Shown piece after piece: positions 22,660 through 23,844 of a stretch of 23,844 bases of DNA. The position numbers and the translations under genes are program-made. The DNA comes from CAYMRB01 sp964392615. GTDB lineage: Bacteria; Planctomycetota; UBA8108. The DNA is taken from positions 1 to 23,844 of the forward strand of contig CAYMRB010000108.1 of assembly GCA_964392615.1 (NCBI GenBank), written 5' to 3'. The first letter of the stretch is position 1. Each line of letters starts with the position of its first letter. The notes below the pieces were generated by a model that had not been told where the DNA came from, made no database searches, and saw nothing but the letters and a program-made list of their open reading frames with translations.

Positions 22660-23844
22660 ATGATTGCGCGTGATTCCAGCCTTCACTCGATGTCGCGACG
22701 GGCGATGCTGCACCGCGCATCGCTCGGCATCGGTTCGTTAGCGCTCGCGGCGCTGTCGCAGGACGAGGCGCGTGCCGAACGGCAGCCGGCGTCACGGCGA
22801 CAGGACGACCCGATGCGCCCGCGACCGCCGCATGCCCGCGCTCGCGCGAAGAGCGTGATCTTCCTGTTCATGGAGGGCGGCGTGTCGCAGGTCGACTCCT
22901 ACGACCACAAGCCGCTGCTCGAGCGCTTTCACGGCAAGAATCCCCGGCAGGCGATCGGCAAGCTCGAGAAGACGCAGTTCGAGAACATCGGCGGCGTCAT
23001 GAAGTCGCCGTGGAAGTTTCGCTCCTGGGGTGAGAGCGGCATCTTCGCGAGTGAGCTGTTCCCGCACACGAACGAGCACATGGACGATCTCTGCGTCATC
23101 CGGTCGATGACGTCGAAGTTCCCCGAGCACACGAGCGCGAACTACTTTCTGCACTCCGGCTTCGGCTTGCAAGGCCGGCCGACGGCGGGGGCGTGGGTGA
23201 CGTACGGCCTCGGTAGCGAGAGCCGAAATCTCCCCGGCTTCGTCGTGCTGAACGGCGGGCAGATCCCGTCGGGCGGCCTCGACAACTTTTCGAACGGCTT
23301 TCTGCCGGCCGCGTATCAGGGTTCGCTCCTGCAGGCGATAGGCACGCCGCTCGCGAATGTCGTTCCGAACGAGAAGGACCGCCGCGTTCAAGCTGCCAAG
23401 CGAGCGCTCGCACGGCGCATCAACGACCTCGGTCTCGAGCGCGCGGGTCGCGTCGATGCGCTCGAGTCGGCGATCTCCAACCACGAGCTCGCCGCGCGCA
23501 TGCAGGTCGAGGTGCCGGAGCTGATCGATCTCTCGGACGAGTCGGCGGCGACGAAGCGCATGTACGGCCTCGAGTCGGACTTCGTCCACACGCGGACGTA
23601 TGCCAAGGAGTGCCTGATCGCGCGCCGGCTCGTCGAGCGCGGCGTGCGCTTCGTCGAGTTGACGATCCCGATGGTCTTCGGATATGGCCGCTGGGACGCG
23701 CACGGCAACATCAAGAACAACCACGGCGGCAACGCGCGGGCGGTCGACCAGCCGATCGGGGCGCTGCTGAGGGATCTGAAGGACCGCGGGCTTCTCGACG
23801 AGACCCTCGTGGTGTGGTCGGGCGAGTTCGGCAGGACGCCGTTC
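22660..23844 (+). CDS. DUF1501 family protein, Tat-exported, truncated by the window end
   Basis: The visible 395 residues lack the C-terminus, which lies beyond the window. The N-terminus has a twin-arginine signal (MSRRAML at residues 11-17, then GIGSLALAAL, with cleavage near ARA), so export of a folded protein is expected. The body shows DUF1501 landmarks: KSVIFLFMEGGVSQVDSYD (residues 65-83), HTSANYFLHSGFG, RWDAHGNIKNNH and WSGEFGRTPF at the visible end. DUF1501 proteins have a sulfatase/alkaline-phosphatase-like fold and unknown substrate. In planctomycetes they nearly always follow a DUF1549/DUF1553 gene, as here, and the two are presumed to act together outside the cytoplasm. ATG 22660 has no clear ribosome binding site; ATG 22690 (at MSRRAML) is a possible shorter start. 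Confidence 0.92.
   Translation, partial: MIARDSSLHSMSRRAMLHRASLGIGSLALAALSQDEARAERQPASRRQDDPMRPRPPHARARAKSVIFLFMEGGVSQVDSYDHKPLLERFHGKNPRQAIGKLEKTQFENIGGVMKSPWKFRSWGESGIFASELFPHTNEHMDDLCVIRSMTSKFPEHTSANYFLHSGFGLQGRPTAGAWVTYGLGSESRNLPGFVVLNGGQIPSGGLDNFSNGFLPAAYQGSLLQAIGTPLANVVPNEKDRRVQAAKRALARRINDLGLERAGRVDALESAISNHELAARMQVEVPELIDLSDESAATKRMYGLESDFVHTRTYAKECLIARRLVERGVRFVELTIPMVFGYGRWDAHGNIKNNHGGNARAVDQPIGALLRDLKDRGLLDETLVVWSGEFGRTPF

Noticed and set aside
1..23844. CRISPR arrays, insertion sequences, tRNA or rRNA genes, toxin-antitoxin or restriction systems
   Set aside because: I looked for regular repeats, transposase-like frames and conserved RNA segments on both strands and saw none.

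Overview
The window is high-GC (roughly two thirds G+C by eye), densely coding and almost certainly bacterial. The best taxonomic clue is the pair at the right end: a DUF1549/DUF1553 protein (PSCyt2 and PSD1 domains) followed 16 nt later by a Tat-exported DUF1501 protein. This pairing is a hallmark of Planctomycetota and some related PVC bacteria. Secreted proteins with dockerin/EF-hand-like repeats, a CotH/lamin-tail surface protein and a secreted repeat protein with a CXXCH motif fit the same group. A run of 10 Ns (5539-5548) shows that the window is a scaffold of two contigs, so adjacency across that point is not proven.

Layout. 1-3314: a lipoprotein of the M24/creatinase fold whose metal site looks degraded (78-1376), a soluble Ser/Thr kinase (1773-2744) and a convergent LOG-type protein (2754-3314). 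3315-5459: a 579-nt divergent non-coding region with a good sigma70-like promoter, then a repeat-containing lipoprotein that may be a beta-propeller. 5630-8590, right of the gap: a tight three-gene unit of a CMD-Rieske fusion, an iron-type alcohol dehydrogenase and a PfkB sugar kinase. 8601-12204, minus strand: a secreted dockerin-repeat protein, and a ROK-like kinase followed by a PIG-L deacetylase. 12406-17504: a 1342-residue lamin-tail/CotH/dockerin protein, translationally coupled to a secreted prenyltransferase-repeat protein with CGACH. 17505-18281: an alpha/beta hydrolase on the minus strand. 18424-23844: a secreted jelly-roll protein resembling polysaccharide lyases, the DUF1549/DUF1553 protein and the truncated DUF1501 protein.

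How it may work together (inference). Most products carry export signals, and the themes are surface carbohydrate or glycoconjugate handling and protein display. Two small units look like undescribed pathways: CMD-Rieske + Fe-ADH + PfkB (oxidation or reduction of a polyol or aldehyde followed by phosphorylation), and ROK + PIG-L (deacetylation and phosphorylation of an amino sugar). I found no CRISPR array, insertion sequence, tRNA, rRNA or classical defence system.
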